Counted from the stretch's first letter, positions 1 to 7,317 are shown. The stretch is 13,193 nt of DNA from DATAEK01 sp036258055 (GCA_036258055.1 DATAEK010000228.1:1-13193), one strand, 5' to 3'. Program-made: numbers and translations. Notes: a model not told the origin generated them from the sequence alone.

Positions 1-2
1 GT

Positions 3-26
3 CGATCGCGATGGAGGACGCGATCG
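3..26. repeat. Small perfect inverted repeat (8-bp arms)
   Basis: Arms CGATCGCG (3-10) and CGCGATCG (19-26) are perfect reverse complements separated by an 8-nt loop. No T-run follows on either strand, so a classical intrinsic terminator is not supported. It may be a chance product of GC-rich sequence. Confidence 0.35.
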
Positions 27-103
27 CATCACGGCCCAATCGCCCGACGCCCGCGATTGTAGGCTGTCATCGCGTTATGGGGGAATCAGTAATATCGATT
101 CTC

Positions 104-152
104 GGCGTTCGGCGTTGGGCGCTCGGGGCTTGGCGCTCGGGCTTGGGACTCG
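104..152 (+). repeat. Degenerate G-rich heptamer array (GGCGTTC-like)
   Basis: Seven consecutive 7-mers can be read in register: GGCGTTC, GGCGTTG, GGCGCTC, GGGGCTT, GGCGCTC, GGGCTTG and GGACTCG. All begin GG, and most are one to three changes from GGCGCTC. The array lies about 125 bp past the stop of the minus-strand permease remnant. The plus strand is G-rich, with GGG runs at 117, 125, 139, 145 and 152, so a weak quadruplex with one long loop is conceivable. Confidence 0.55.
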
Positions 153-278
153 GGTTCGATTGACGCTCGGCCGCGTGGGTCGTGCTGGTCTGTCGTTGAA
201 AGGAATAGACGCTCAATCAGCTGCGCCCGCGCCCACAGCCAAGCGAGGCCGGGGGTGGTCCGACGGAAAAGTGGGGTC

Positions 279-1965
279 CTACTCTCTGAGCACTCGCGCG
301 GGATCGATTCGTGACGCGCGGCGGGCGGGGATCCAGCCCGCCAGGGCGCCGCAGCTGGCGAGCACCACGGCAGCGCCGACGAGCGTGACGGGATCGCGCG
401 GCTGCGCCCCGTAGAGCATCGCACTGACGAACGTCGACGCCCACAGACTGACCGCGGCTCCGACGCCGACGCCGAGACCAACCAGCAGTCCCACGCGTCC
501 CAGGACGAGGCGGATCACACGCCCGGGTGCGGCGCCGAGCGCCATCCGTACGCCAATCTCCGAACGCCTTCGACTGACGGCGTACGACGTCACGCCGTAG
601 AGTCCCAGCCCTGCGAGCAGCAGGGCGAGCCCGCCAAAAAAGGCAGAAAGCATCGCGACCAGCCGGTCCTGAATCAGCGACGCATTCACCTGCTCGGCGG
701 GAGGCCGCAGTGTGATCGTCACACTCCGGTTGACGTCGAGTAGGGCCGCGGCAAGGCTCTTCGTGAGCAGCGCGGGTGATCCGGCGGCAGCTTTGACGCT
801 AATCGACAACCCCGACGGTGGCTCCCGATACTGCGGGATCGGCAGGTAGACCGTCGGGGGCACGAACTCGCGGATCGATCGATACACCGAGTCGGCGACG
901 TACCCCACGATCTCGCGCTCGACCTCCGGACGGGCGGGTGAGGCCTCGAACAGAATCCGCGCACCGATCGGGTTGCGGCCGTTCAGGAAACGCCGGGCGA
1001 AGGTCTCGTTGACGATGACCACGGCCGGCGAGCTGGCGGTGTCGGCCGGCGTGAAGTCGCGACCGGCAAGCATCCGCACGCTGCAGGTCGAGAACCATTC
1101 CGGGCTGATCAAATTGACGTAGATAGCGCGTGCGCAGAAACGAGCTGCCGGTTGCCGCGCGCTCGAGCGTGAACGCTTCCTTGAGGTACTCCTTCTTGTC
1201 TTCCTCTTTCCAGTCCTGTGGCGTCGTCGCGTCGCGGATGAGAGGCTGCACGCCGCGCAGCGCGGCTTCCGCGTCCTGCACCGGCTGCCCGGGCTTCAGC
1301 CGCACCATCGACTGCAGCCACCAGGTGGAGCGTCGATCGAGGCTGCTCTCTTTGCCCCGGATGAGCGGTTCCGTGCCCAGCGGAATGGCTACTTCGAACT
1401 GGCGGCCGACCTCGGTGCCGAAGAAGTCAGGAGGGGTGACGCCAACGATCGTGAAAGGCACGCGCTCGACAGTGATCGACCTTCCGATGACGTTCGCGGC
1501 TCCGCCGAAACGGCGTTGCCAGAAGCTGTACCCGATCACAGCGACCGGACCGTCGGGTCCGCCTCCACGGCGGTCGTCCGACGGCTTCAGCGTACGACCC
1601 AGCAATGCGGATACGCCGAGCACGTCGAAGTACGAGCCGCTGACCCACATTTCATCGACGAAGTCCGGGATGCCGCTCTCGGCGAGATTGAAGCGGGAGT
1701 TCGACGTGGCCAGCGCGCCGTCGAAGAGGTCCTGGTGGCCGCGAATCTGTTCCCAGACAGGGTTGGTCCAGCTGGTGGGACCGCCGTTGCCGACGACGAC
1801 GAGACGTTGCGGCTCGGTCACCGGCAATGACCTGAGCAGGAGGCTGTCGAGGAGCGAGAAGATCGCGGTATTTGCGCCTATTCCGAGCGCCAGCGACAAA
1901 ATCGCAACGGCGGTCACGACGGGTGTCGCCTTCAGGGCGCGGAACGCATCACGCAGATCGTGCAC
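279..1965 (-). pseudogene. ADOP-type ABC transporter permease (MacB/FtsX-like), internally deleted and frameshifted
   Basis: Intact members are orphan permeases of about 800 residues with two units, each a MacB-type periplasmic domain plus an FtsX domain. The 5' part (1965 to about 1123) encodes a first membrane segment (residues about 15-45, AILSLALGIGANTAIFSLLD) and a complete first periplasmic domain, ending in homology at about residue 281 (SSFLRTRY). Homology resumes in another frame at about 1126 (YVNLISPEWF, then AGRDFTPADT) and runs to 279 through the end of the second periplasmic domain and the last FtsX domain (EIGVRMALGA near residue 187 of that part; IPARRASRIDPARVL at the end). 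The first FtsX domain and the start of the second unit are missing, very roughly 250-300 residues. Translation starts at GTG 1965, with GGAGG 4 nt upstream. No ATPase gene is adjacent, as is usual for the family. An assembly collapse between the two homologous units is an alternative to true decay. Confidence 0.85.
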
Positions 1966-1969
1966 GAAT

Positions 1970-1974
1970 CCTCC
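1970..1974 (-). promoter_or_regulatory. Ribosome binding site GGAGG for the permease remnant
   Basis: GGAGG on the minus strand lies 4 nt before the GTG at 1965. It supports that start and shows the initiation region is still intact although the gene is broken downstream. Confidence 0.6.
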
Positions 1975-2170
1975 AGTCCGAGTAACCAGTCATTCGACGC
2001 GGTGACGCCCGCCCAGGTTGGTCGGTCCAGGGGAGACATGAGCGGATCCGGCCCCAGTTCGCCGGTAATGTGTACATCAGAAATGCGAATGTCGAACACG
2101 CCCGGATTCTGATCAACAATTCACCGGTTGCGCAGGTCGCCGGGGCCCGGGTGGACCCAGGTAGGTGCGC

Positions 2171-2177
2171 GGGGAGG
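2171..2177 (+). promoter_or_regulatory. Ribosome binding site GGGGAGG deciding a TTG start
   Basis: GGGGAGG is followed by an 8-nt spacer and then TTG at 2186. The alternative GTG at 2165 lies before this site and has only a weak AGG upstream. Starting at TTG gives the N-terminus MQLEGVYSVLPTPF, which matches how lyases of this superfamily normally begin. Confidence 0.6.
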
Positions 2178-2185
2178 TCCAGCCG

Positions 2186-3094
2186 TTGCAACTCGAGGGA
2201 GTCTATTCAGTTCTACCGACGCCGTTTACGGCAGCCGGCGAGGTCGACGAGGACAGCCTGCGCCGGGTCATCGACCTCTTCATTGACGCCGGGGTCAATG
2301 GCGTCACGGCGCTTGGCGTTACCGGCGAGGTGGCCCGGCTCGAAGATCGGGAGCGTCAGCGGGTGCTCGAGACCGTCACGACACACGTGAACGGTCGTAT
2401 CGGCGTGGTGGCCGGGACAACCGCAGAGGGCACGCGCACCTGCATCTCGTACAGCCGCGCCGCGAAGGCTGCCGGCGCCACGGCGGTCATGGTCAGTCCG
2501 CCGCGCATGCCGAAGCTGAATTCCGAGGCGGTCGTCCGTCACTATCACGCGCTGGCGGACGCCGTGGACATCGAGATCGTCGTCCAGGACTACCCGCCAA
2601 TCTCCGGTTACGCGATGGAAGCGTCGCTCCTCGCGCGAATCGCGAAAGAGCTCCCGCGCGCCCGCACGATCAAGCTGGAAGATCCGCCGACGCCATTCAA
2701 AACCTCGCGCATCCTCGAACAGGCAGCCGGGACTGACGTGCGCATCTTCGGCGGTCTCGGGGGCGTGTTCCTGCTCGAGGAGCTCATGGCGGGGGCAACC
2801 GGCGCCATGACCGGCTTTGCATTTCCCGAGATTCTCGTGCAGATTGTGAAGTTGTTCCGGGCCGGCCGCGTGGATGATGCGGCCGACGTCTTCTACCGGA
2901 CGGTACCGTTGATGCGCTTCGAATTCCAGGAAGGAATCGGCATGGCCATCCGCAAGGAGGTCCTGCACCGGCGCGGCGCCCTCGCCAGCCCCGCCACCCG
3001 CGCACCCGCGTCCCAACTCGATCGCAGCACGCGCGAGGCCCTGGACCGCGTGATGGCCTGGGTCGAGGCCAGCCGCTCGGCAACGGCGAAATGA
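2186..3094 (+). CDS. Dihydrodipicolinate synthase/N-acetylneuraminate lyase superfamily protein
   Basis: A class I (Schiff-base) aldolase or dehydratase of the DHDPS/NAL superfamily, probably cytoplasmic, of 302 residues from TTG 2186 (309 from GTG 2165; residue numbers here use the GTG). Family marks are PTPF at 19-21, the pyruvate-binding GVTGE loop at 51-55, the catalytic tyrosine Y143 in VVQDYPP, the Schiff-base lysine K170 in TIKLEDPP, and GATGAMTG at 210-217. Length is normal for the family. After Y143 the sequence is PPISG rather than the NVPSRTG of E. coli DapA, so the arginine that holds the substrate carboxylate in DapA is absent; true dihydrodipicolinate synthase activity is unlikely. 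Candidates include 4-hydroxy-2-oxoglutarate aldolase, pyrroline-4-hydroxy-2-carboxylate deaminase or a sugar-acid lyase. It is followed 34 nt later by the SDR gene and then the proline dehydrogenase gene, so it is probably first in an operon. Confidence 0.88.
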   Translation: MQLEGVYSVLPTPFTAAGEVDEDSLRRVIDLFIDAGVNGVTALGVTGEVARLEDRERQRVLETVTTHVNGRIGVVAGTTAEGTRTCISYSRAAKAAGATAVMVSPPRMPKLNSEAVVRHYHALADAVDIEIVVQDYPPISGYAMEASLLARIAKELPRARTIKLEDPPTPFKTSRILEQAAGTDVRIFGGLGGVFLLEELMAGATGAMTGFAFPEILVQIVKLFRAGRVDDAADVFYRTVPLMRFEFQEGIGMAIRKEVLHRRGALASPATRAPASQLDRSTREALDRVMAWVEASRSATAK

Positions 3095-3128
3095 GCGGAT
3101 CTACTTCACCACACACAGCGGACACTTC

Positions 3129-3911
3129 ATGGATCTCGGACTGAACGGGAAGGTAGCGATGGTCGCGGGCGCGAGCCGCGGTCTGGGCTTCGCCGTCGCG
3201 CAGGCGCTCGCGGGCGAAGGGGCCTACGTATCGATGGCCTCACGCGACGAAGCCGCGATTCGCGAGGCCGCCTGCCGGATCGGCGGGCAGAGCGCGCTCG
3301 CGTCGAGCGTGGACGTCAAATCAGCGGAGGGCATCCAGCGCTGGGCGGACGCGACCAAAGAACGATTCGGCGGAATCGATTTGCTGTTCACCAATTCTGG
3401 CGGACCTCCGGCCGGCGCGACCATGACTTTCGATGATCGCGCCTGGGAAGACTCGGCGGAGCTGCTGCTCTTCAGTGCGCTGCGGATGGTGCGCGCCGCG
3501 GTGCCATCGATGCAGGCGCGCGGCGGCGGCTCGATTCTGATGTCCACGTCATCGTCGGTGAAAGAGCCGATCGCCAACCTCGGGCTGTCGACGGTACTTC
3601 GGTCTTCGGTGTCGGCGCTGGCCAAGACGCTGGCGCTCGAGCTCGCCGCGTCGAACATTCGCGTGAATCAGATCGTGCCGGGCCGGATCGACACCGACCG
3701 CGTGCGTCAGCTCGACGAGATCAACGGGAAGAAGCAGGGGATTTCCGCCGATCAAGCGAAGAAGAAGTCCATTGGCGGCATACCGCTTGGGCGCTACGGC
3801 GAACCCGAGGAGTTCGGACGCGTCGCCGCGTTCCTGCTGTCCGATGCGGCCAGCTACATCACCGGTGCGACGGTGCAAGTGGATGGCGGATTGATTCGCA
3901 GCGTCGTGTGA
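3129..3911 (+). CDS. SDR-family (FabG-like) protein lacking the YxxxK dyad
   Basis: A 260-residue Rossmann-fold protein of the short-chain dehydrogenase/reductase family, cytoplasmic. The dinucleotide-binding loop AGASRGLG is at 13-20, the NSGG turn (usually NAGG) at 89-92, the catalytic-serine strand SILMSTSSS at 135-143, and the PGRIDTDRV segment at 184-192. The C-terminus, ASYITGATVQVDGG, is typical of FabG relatives. At the place of the usual YxxxK, manual alignment gives S154-TVL-R158, so both catalytic Tyr and Lys are replaced. The reading frame is otherwise clean, and I recall an SDR subgroup with similar SNALR-type motifs, so this looks like a real divergent subfamily rather than decay. 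The natural substrate is unknown. It starts 34 nt after the lyase gene with no clear Shine-Dalgarno, suggesting translation coupled to that gene, and its end overlaps the longest possible frame of the proline dehydrogenase. Confidence 0.85.
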   Translation: MDLGLNGKVAMVAGASRGLGFAVAQALAGEGAYVSMASRDEAAIREAACRIGGQSALASSVDVKSAEGIQRWADATKERFGGIDLLFTNSGGPPAGATMTFDDRAWEDSAELLLFSALRMVRAAVPSMQARGGGSILMSTSSSVKEPIANLGLSTVLRSSVSALAKTLALELAASNIRVNQIVPGRIDTDRVRQLDEINGKKQGISADQAKKKSIGGIPLGRYGEPEEFGRVAAFLLSDAASYITGATVQVDGGLIRSVV

Positions 3912-3970
3912 CGCGCGAGGCCGCCGGACCGCAACACACAGAGTTCACACGACAAGGGATCGGGCGGGAC

Positions 3971-4900
3971 ATGAGCCTAATGCGGAAGGCCCTTCTTGCG
4001 GGTTCGACGAACGTCTGGCTTCGCGACCATGCCACCAAATACGGGTTCGTGCGGAAATCGGTGTCACGCTTCATGCCTGGCGAACAGGTCGACGATGCGC
4101 TGCGGGCGGCGGCGGAGTTGCGGCCGGATCGCATCACGACCATCCTCACGCGCCTCGGCGAGAACCTGACCAGGAAGGAGGAAGCCGAGGAAGTCACGAT
4201 TCACTACCTCGACGTCCTCGATCGGATCGCCGCAACCGGACTCGACTCGCAGATCTCGGTCAAGCCGACGCAGCTCGGACTCGATCTCGACCGCGGGCTG
4301 TGCGAGCGCAATCTCGATCGGCTGATCGAGCGCGCCGAGCAGCGTGGCAACTTCGTGTGGATCGACATGGAGAGCTCGCCGTACGTCGATCCGACGCTGG
4401 AGCTTTTCCGCCGGACGCGCGCGAAGACCTCCCGGATCGGCCTGGCCATGCAGGCCTACCTCTATCGCACCGCCAAGGATCTCGAGTCGCTCATTCCGCT
4501 CGGGCCCGCCGTGCGGATCGTCAAGGGCGCGTACCTCGAGCCGCCCGAGGTCGCCTTCCCGAAGAAGTCGGACACCGACGAGAACTTCTTCAAGTTGTGC
4601 ATCCGCCTGATGGCCGATGATGCGCAACGAGCCGGAGCGCTGCTGCACATCGCGACCCACGACATCGCGCTCGCCGATCGGCTGAACGCCTGGATTGCCC
4701 AGAACAAGGTGCCCTCGTCGGCGTACGAGTTTGCGATGCTGTACGGGATTCAGCGCCAGCAGCAGCTCAAGCTGGCGCGCAACGGCAAGCGTCTGCGGGT
4801 CCTCATCAGCTACGGCGAGTTCTGGTTTCCGTGGTACATGCGCCGGTTGGCCGAGCGCCCGGCGAACGTCTGGTTCGTCGCGAAGAACATGTTTGGGTAG
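3971..4900 (+). CDS. Proline dehydrogenase-family flavoenzyme (monofunctional)
   Basis: A 309-residue FAD-dependent (beta/alpha)8 enzyme of the PutA/PRODH family, which oxidises proline to pyrroline-5-carboxylate and passes electrons to the respiratory chain. From ATG 3971 the marks are SVKPTQLG (K98), WIDMES (D132, E134), GLAMQAYLYRT (157-167), RIVKGAY (182-188, Y188), ATHD (228-231), YEFAMLYG (252-259) and YMRRLAER (R291 and R292, the proline carboxylate clamp). An in-frame GTG at 3908 overlaps the SDR stop, but the 21 extra residues look unlike the family; the ATG start gives the usual length. One oddity is that the position of E. coli PutA Y540, which favours proline over hydroxyproline, appears to be Leu278 in RVLISYG. 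No aldehyde dehydrogenase partner is in the window. The substrate could be proline, hydroxyproline or a related imino acid. Confidence 0.9.
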   Translation: MSLMRKALLAGSTNVWLRDHATKYGFVRKSVSRFMPGEQVDDALRAAAELRPDRITTILTRLGENLTRKEEAEEVTIHYLDVLDRIAATGLDSQISVKPTQLGLDLDRGLCERNLDRLIERAEQRGNFVWIDMESSPYVDPTLELFRRTRAKTSRIGLAMQAYLYRTAKDLESLIPLGPAVRIVKGAYLEPPEVAFPKKSDTDENFFKLCIRLMADDAQRAGALLHIATHDIALADRLNAWIAQNKVPSSAYEFAMLYGIQRQQQLKLARNGKRLRVLISYGEFWFPWYMRRLAERPANVWFVAKNMFG

Positions 4901-4902
4901 CC

Positions 4903-4947
4903 GCCCCACCTGCCCGACCAGCCCCACCCGCCCCACCTGCCCTATCT
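4903..4947. repeat. Five tandem 9-mers (GCCCCACCT-like) filling a convergent junction
   Basis: In register the units are GCCCCACCT, GCCCGACCA, GCCCCACCC, GCCCCACCT and GCCCTATCT. The array begins 2 nt after the proline dehydrogenase stop and includes part of the stop codon of the minus-strand Omp85 gene (4946-4948). On the minus strand it is G-rich and lies in the 3' end of the Omp85 transcript. No U-tract terminator is visible on either strand. Confidence 0.75.
4922..4942 (-). promoter_or_regulatory. Predicted G-quadruplex just past the Omp85 stop
   Basis: Read on the minus strand, four G-runs (3, 4, 3 and 4 Gs) are separated by loops of 5, 1 and 1 nt. This satisfies the usual G3+ with loops of 1-7 nt rule, with two very short loops. 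It would form in the RNA directly after the Omp85 stop, or as an i-motif on the other strand. A role in 3'-end formation is inference. Confidence 0.5.
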
Positions 4948-7312
4948 AGAAGCTAAACCCCGACGACAGGTGCACGCGCGTATCGCCGTTCTTCAGACCG
5001 TGGGCGATGTCGACGTTGATCGTGACGACCGTCGCGATCAGGAAGACGCCGCCGCCCACGCCCTGATGCCAATCTGCGTCAGATAACTTCACGCCTTTAT
5101 CGAACGCCTTCGCGGCGTCCATGAACGCCGTGACCCCGAGGCGCGCGCCGCTCAACACCGACGTAATCGGCACCCGTAGCTCCGCCGAGGTCACAAACGA
5201 CCGGTCGCCGTCGAACGTGCCGGCGCGAAAACCGCGCAGCGTCGATGCGCCGCCGATGAGCAGCCGCTCGTACGACGGCAGTGTGTCGCTCGCGGCGGCA
5301 TATTGCACCCGTGCGGCGAGCACCGCCTGACCGATCACGCCGAGGTACCCGCGCAGGTCGGTCGTGTAGCGGTCGATGCGGTCGAGGCCCTCTACATGCA
5401 GCCCTGTCCACCCGGTTCCGGCGAGGATGGCGTTGCGCGGGAACGTCGGATCGTGCCGCGTGTCGAACGTCGCGTCAGCGCCGAAGGTCCACTGCCGATC
5501 GTCGAGGTCCCCGAAGTTGACGGTGGCCTGCGACGTGCGTACATCGGTCCTGAACACCTTTCCGAATTGACGCTCCGCGCGCGCCGTCCACTCGACCCGC
5601 TGCTCGTCGAGATCGAAGTGCGGATTCTCGCGGTTCCAGATGGCGACGTTGGTGGCGACGCGCGTGATTGGCCCGTGCGCGAACGTCCGGTCGTACTCGA
5701 GCGCCGCCCGCTTCGTGCCGCCCCAGGTCAGCGGAACCGACAGGCGCTCGCCGGTGCCGAGCAGGTCCATCGTGCTGATGCGGCCGCCGTAGGTGAACCC
5801 GTAGCCATCCTCGTAGCTCAGGATCGGCAGGAACATCATGCGGCTCGTCACGCGATGGAAGGGGTGCGTCACCGGGTTGACGTCTCCAGGCTTGACCACC
5901 GTGCCCGGCTTTTCGTGAACCACCAGGACGATGGCAACATCGGTCATATCCGAGAGCGATCGGTAGCGCTTCCTCACCTCGATGCTCTCGAATCTGCCGC
6001 TTTGCTTCAGGCGCCGTTCGATGGACTCCAGTGCGTCAGGTCCAAGCGTCTGGCCGATGGACAGTCCCGCAAGCTGCACGATCGCGTCGTCGGTGATCGC
6101 GACGTTGCCGTGGACGCGGATCTCGTTCACCACTTCGGCCTGGGGCAGGGGCTCGTCATCTTCGATCACGTTCGGGCCATGGCCGAGTGACACGTCGAGG
6201 CTGATCGCCCGATCCACGCGCGATTCCGATGGACGATCTGGCCGATCGTCCTTCGGAATGGTGATCCGGGTCTTGACGTCAGCCAGCTTGTAGTTCGAAA
6301 ACGTGCGCGCGTAGGTGGCCTCGTAGGCACCGTTGGCAAGCGAGACCCCGGCGTGCACGCTCAAGGCGCGAGGCAGCCAGACGCCCGGAAACGGCTGTCC
6401 CATGGTCATCGACGCGCGGATGTCGTCCACGCGCACCAGCCAGCCGCCGGGCAGAAAGTCCATCCACACGTTGTCGAACGTGTACTTGACGATCTGGTAT
6501 TCGGCCGGATCGATCCAGAGGGTGACGAGCGCCGTCTTGTTCATCTTGCGCTCGATGTCCTGCTCGAGCGCGGTTTCCTTGTCGTCCTTGCGCGACTTTT
6601 TCTCGGGGGCCTTCGGGTCCTGCGCCTTCTGGTCTTTCGTGTCTTTTGCGTCTTTCGCCCCTGCCTCGTCCTTGTCTTTGTCGCGCTTCTCGTCGTCGTC
6701 GCTGAAGAGGTGCTGCGGGTAGTACTCGATGCGAAGTACCTCCTTGCCCTCGAGCTGCTCGCGTCCGGCGAGGTAGTAGTTGCCCGGCTCGAACTTGAAG
6801 TCCATGAAGTAGGCTTCGGAGACGAAGCGTGGGGGAGCGAGCGGAGTTGCACCGCCGACAGATGCTCCCGCGTCCTGCGGAGCGGCATCCTTGGTTCCTC
6901 CCGCACGCTCGCGATCGCGGTCGGCCTTGCGTTCGAGGCGCTCGCGCTCGCGCTTGATCCAGTCGTCCTCGTACTCGCGGCGCGCGCTCTCACCGACCGT
7001 GACGCCGTCGAAGCGAACCGGGCTCCGGACGTGCAGGCCGTCGCGGACGTACCAAGAGTATTCGCGTTTCAAGCGGTACAGCGGAGCTCTGCCCGGCCCG
7101 AGCACCTCGACGCTCTCGAGATCGTCGAGGATGTACTGCTGAAGGGTCAGCCGGTTGACCTCGCGGCGTGCGAGGACCTTCTCCATGAAGGCGTCGAGCT
7201 CGCTCTGTGGGGCAGCAGGCTTGGAGGTTTGTGCCGCGACCGGGGCGGTCGCGAGACCGGCCGAACACGCCAGCAGCAACGTGACGCCCGCGCGGGTCAG
7301 GGTCTGGTGCAC
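4946..7312 (-). CDS. Omp85/BamA-family outer-membrane protein with LolA-like N-terminal domain
   Basis: About 788 residues from GTG 7312; numbering below uses the upstream ATG 7354 (802 residues). GTG 7312 has GGAGG 5 nt upstream and yields a normal signal peptide ending near PVAAQ (about residue 42); ATG 7354 has no such site and a long n-region. Residues about 90-365 resemble a lipoprotein-sorting (LolA-like) fold: YYLAGREQLEGKEVLRIEYYP, VTLWIDPAEYQIVKYTF, and a conserved-looking GVWLPR. This region carries a Lys/Asp/Glu-rich insert at 217-262. One POTRA domain follows at about 408-482, then a 16-strand-type barrel from about 495. The barrel has the DTRHDPTFPRNA segment (631-642), the LRGF loop motif (706-709) and a terminal Phe (GFSF) as expected for insertion by BAM. 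With one POTRA it is probably not the essential BamA. The role, possibly export or assembly of lipid or protein at the outer membrane, is unknown. Confidence 0.87.
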   Translation of the reverse strand: MHQTLTRAGVTLLLACSAGLATAPVAAQTSKPAAPQSELDAFMEKVLARREVNRLTLQQYILDDLESVEVLGPGRAPLYRLKREYSWYVRDGLHVRSPVRFDGVTVGESARREYEDDWIKRERERLERKADRDRERAGGTKDAAPQDAGASVGGATPLAPPRFVSEAYFMDFKFEPGNYYLAGREQLEGKEVLRIEYYPQHLFSDDDEKRDKDKDEAGAKDAKDTKDQKAQDPKAPEKKSRKDDKETALEQDIERKMNKTALVTLWIDPAEYQIVKYTFDNVWMDFLPGGWLVRVDDIRASMTMGQPFPGVWLPRALSVHAGVSLANGAYEATYARTFSNYKLADVKTRITIPKDDRPDRPSESRVDRAISLDVSLGHGPNVIEDDEPLPQAEVVNEIRVHGNVAITDDAIVQLAGLSIGQTLGPDALESIERRLKQSGRFESIEVRKRYRSLSDMTDVAIVLVVHEKPGTVVKPGDVNPVTHPFHRVTSRMMFLPILSYEDGYGFTYGGRISTMDLLGTGERLSVPLTWGGTKRAALEYDRTFAHGPITRVATNVAIWNRENPHFDLDEQRVEWTARAERQFGKVFRTDVRTSQATVNFGDLDDRQWTFGADATFDTRHDPTFPRNAILAGTGWTGLHVEGLDRIDRYTTDLRGYLGVIGQAVLAARVQYAAASDTLPSYERLLIGGASTLRGFRAGTFDGDRSFVTSAELRVPITSVLSGARLGVTAFMDAAKAFDKGVKLSDADWHQGVGGGVFLIATVVTINVDIAHGLKNGDTRVHLSSGFSF

Positions 7313-7317
7313 GAAAG

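Larger units (their letters stand above)
1..278. other. Gene-free left edge
   Basis: No reading frame here resembles a known family on either strand. The stretch holds the hairpin at 3-26 and the degenerate heptamer array at 104-152. A frame from 2 stays open to a TGA near 160, but it runs through the repeat array and its product is unrecognisable. A minus-strand start near 29 would leave the window at once and cannot be judged. Confidence 0.5.

Noticed and set aside
1130..2005. Long plus-strand open frame (291 codons) opposite the permease
   Set aside because: It is the antisense shadow of a high-GC gene. The product is Arg/Ser/Pro-rich with no recognisable domain, and the minus strand has clear homology.
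1966..2164. Divergent promoter or operator between permease and lyase genes
   Set aside because: Only weak -35/-10 look-alikes and an imperfect GTGT/ACAC inverted repeat near 2070-2100 were found; not enough to call a site.
1949..2191. 80-codon minus-strand frame in the gap between permease and lyase
   Set aside because: It overlaps the permease start in another frame, resembles no family and has no ribosome binding site.
2186..3094. Naming the lyase dapA
   Set aside because: The DapA substrate arginine is missing, and the neighbours are not lysine-biosynthesis genes.
3908..3970. GTG 3908 as start of the proline dehydrogenase
   Set aside because: It would overlap the SDR stop, which is possible, but the 21 added residues do not look like the family, and ATG 3971 puts K98 and R291/R292 close to the numbering of monofunctional PRODH enzymes.
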